The translations under genes were made by a program, and so were the position numbers. From Lachnospiraceae bacterium (lineage in GTDB: Bacteria > Bacillota_A > Clostridia > Lachnospirales > Lachnospiraceae), in assembly GCA_017960415.1 (NCBI GenBank), contig JAGCZE010000079.1, positions 1 through 5,349 on the forward strand: 5,349 nt of DNA, in the 5' to 3' direction. The notes under the pieces are model-generated. The model was not told where the DNA came from, searched no databases, and was given only the letters and a program-made list of their open reading frames with translations. The first letter of the stretch is position 1, and the number at the start of each line of letters is the position of its first letter. Of the stretch, positions 5,307 through 5,349 are shown piece by piece.

Positions 5307-5349
5307 CTCACTGATTAGTCCACCTTAAACAGGCTGACTGAATTCTCAA

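Overview
The window looks like ordinary chromosomal DNA from a moderate-GC Firmicute, most likely a clostridium of the Lachnospiraceae type. The reasons are AAGGAGG-type ribosome binding sites, AT-rich sigma-A promoters in short intergenic gaps, intrinsic terminators, a DUF1292 protein and a membrane GGDEF protein. The lineage is inferred from style and gene content, not from a database match. All six supported genes lie on the plus strand. I see no tRNA, rRNA, CRISPR array, insertion sequence or phage gene.

Left (1-2108): the C-terminal half of uvrA, cut by the window edge, is followed after a 74-base gap by a YfbR-type HD-domain 5'-deoxynucleotidase. No terminator or good promoter separates them, so they are probably co-transcribed. 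They pair DNA damage recognition with deoxynucleotide pool hygiene.

Middle (2109-3435): an A-rich spacer carries a strong-looking extended -10 promoter. It drives a six-helix membrane protein with a C-terminal GGDEF domain, closed by a good intrinsic terminator. The signature motif is degenerate (YGGKF, residues 277-281), while the RxxD inhibitory-site motif is kept with normal spacing. A c-di-GMP sensor or adaptor is therefore more likely than an active cyclase. This is the most interesting item in the window.

Right (3436-5349): a small DUF1292 protein has its ribosome binding site only 16 bases after that terminator. A 179-base A-rich, T-poor spacer follows, then a PUA-less COG1092-type SAM-dependent methyltransferase. 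A repeat-rich AT spacer contains a sigma-A promoter for a GlsB/YeaQ/YmgE-family small membrane protein, which ends at a GC-rich terminator. The last bases hold a probable extended -10 promoter for a gene outside the window.

The transcription units read as: (uvrA)-yfbR; GGDEF gene alone; DUF1292 with or without the methyltransferase; GlsB-like gene alone. I found no multi-gene system that is clearly new.
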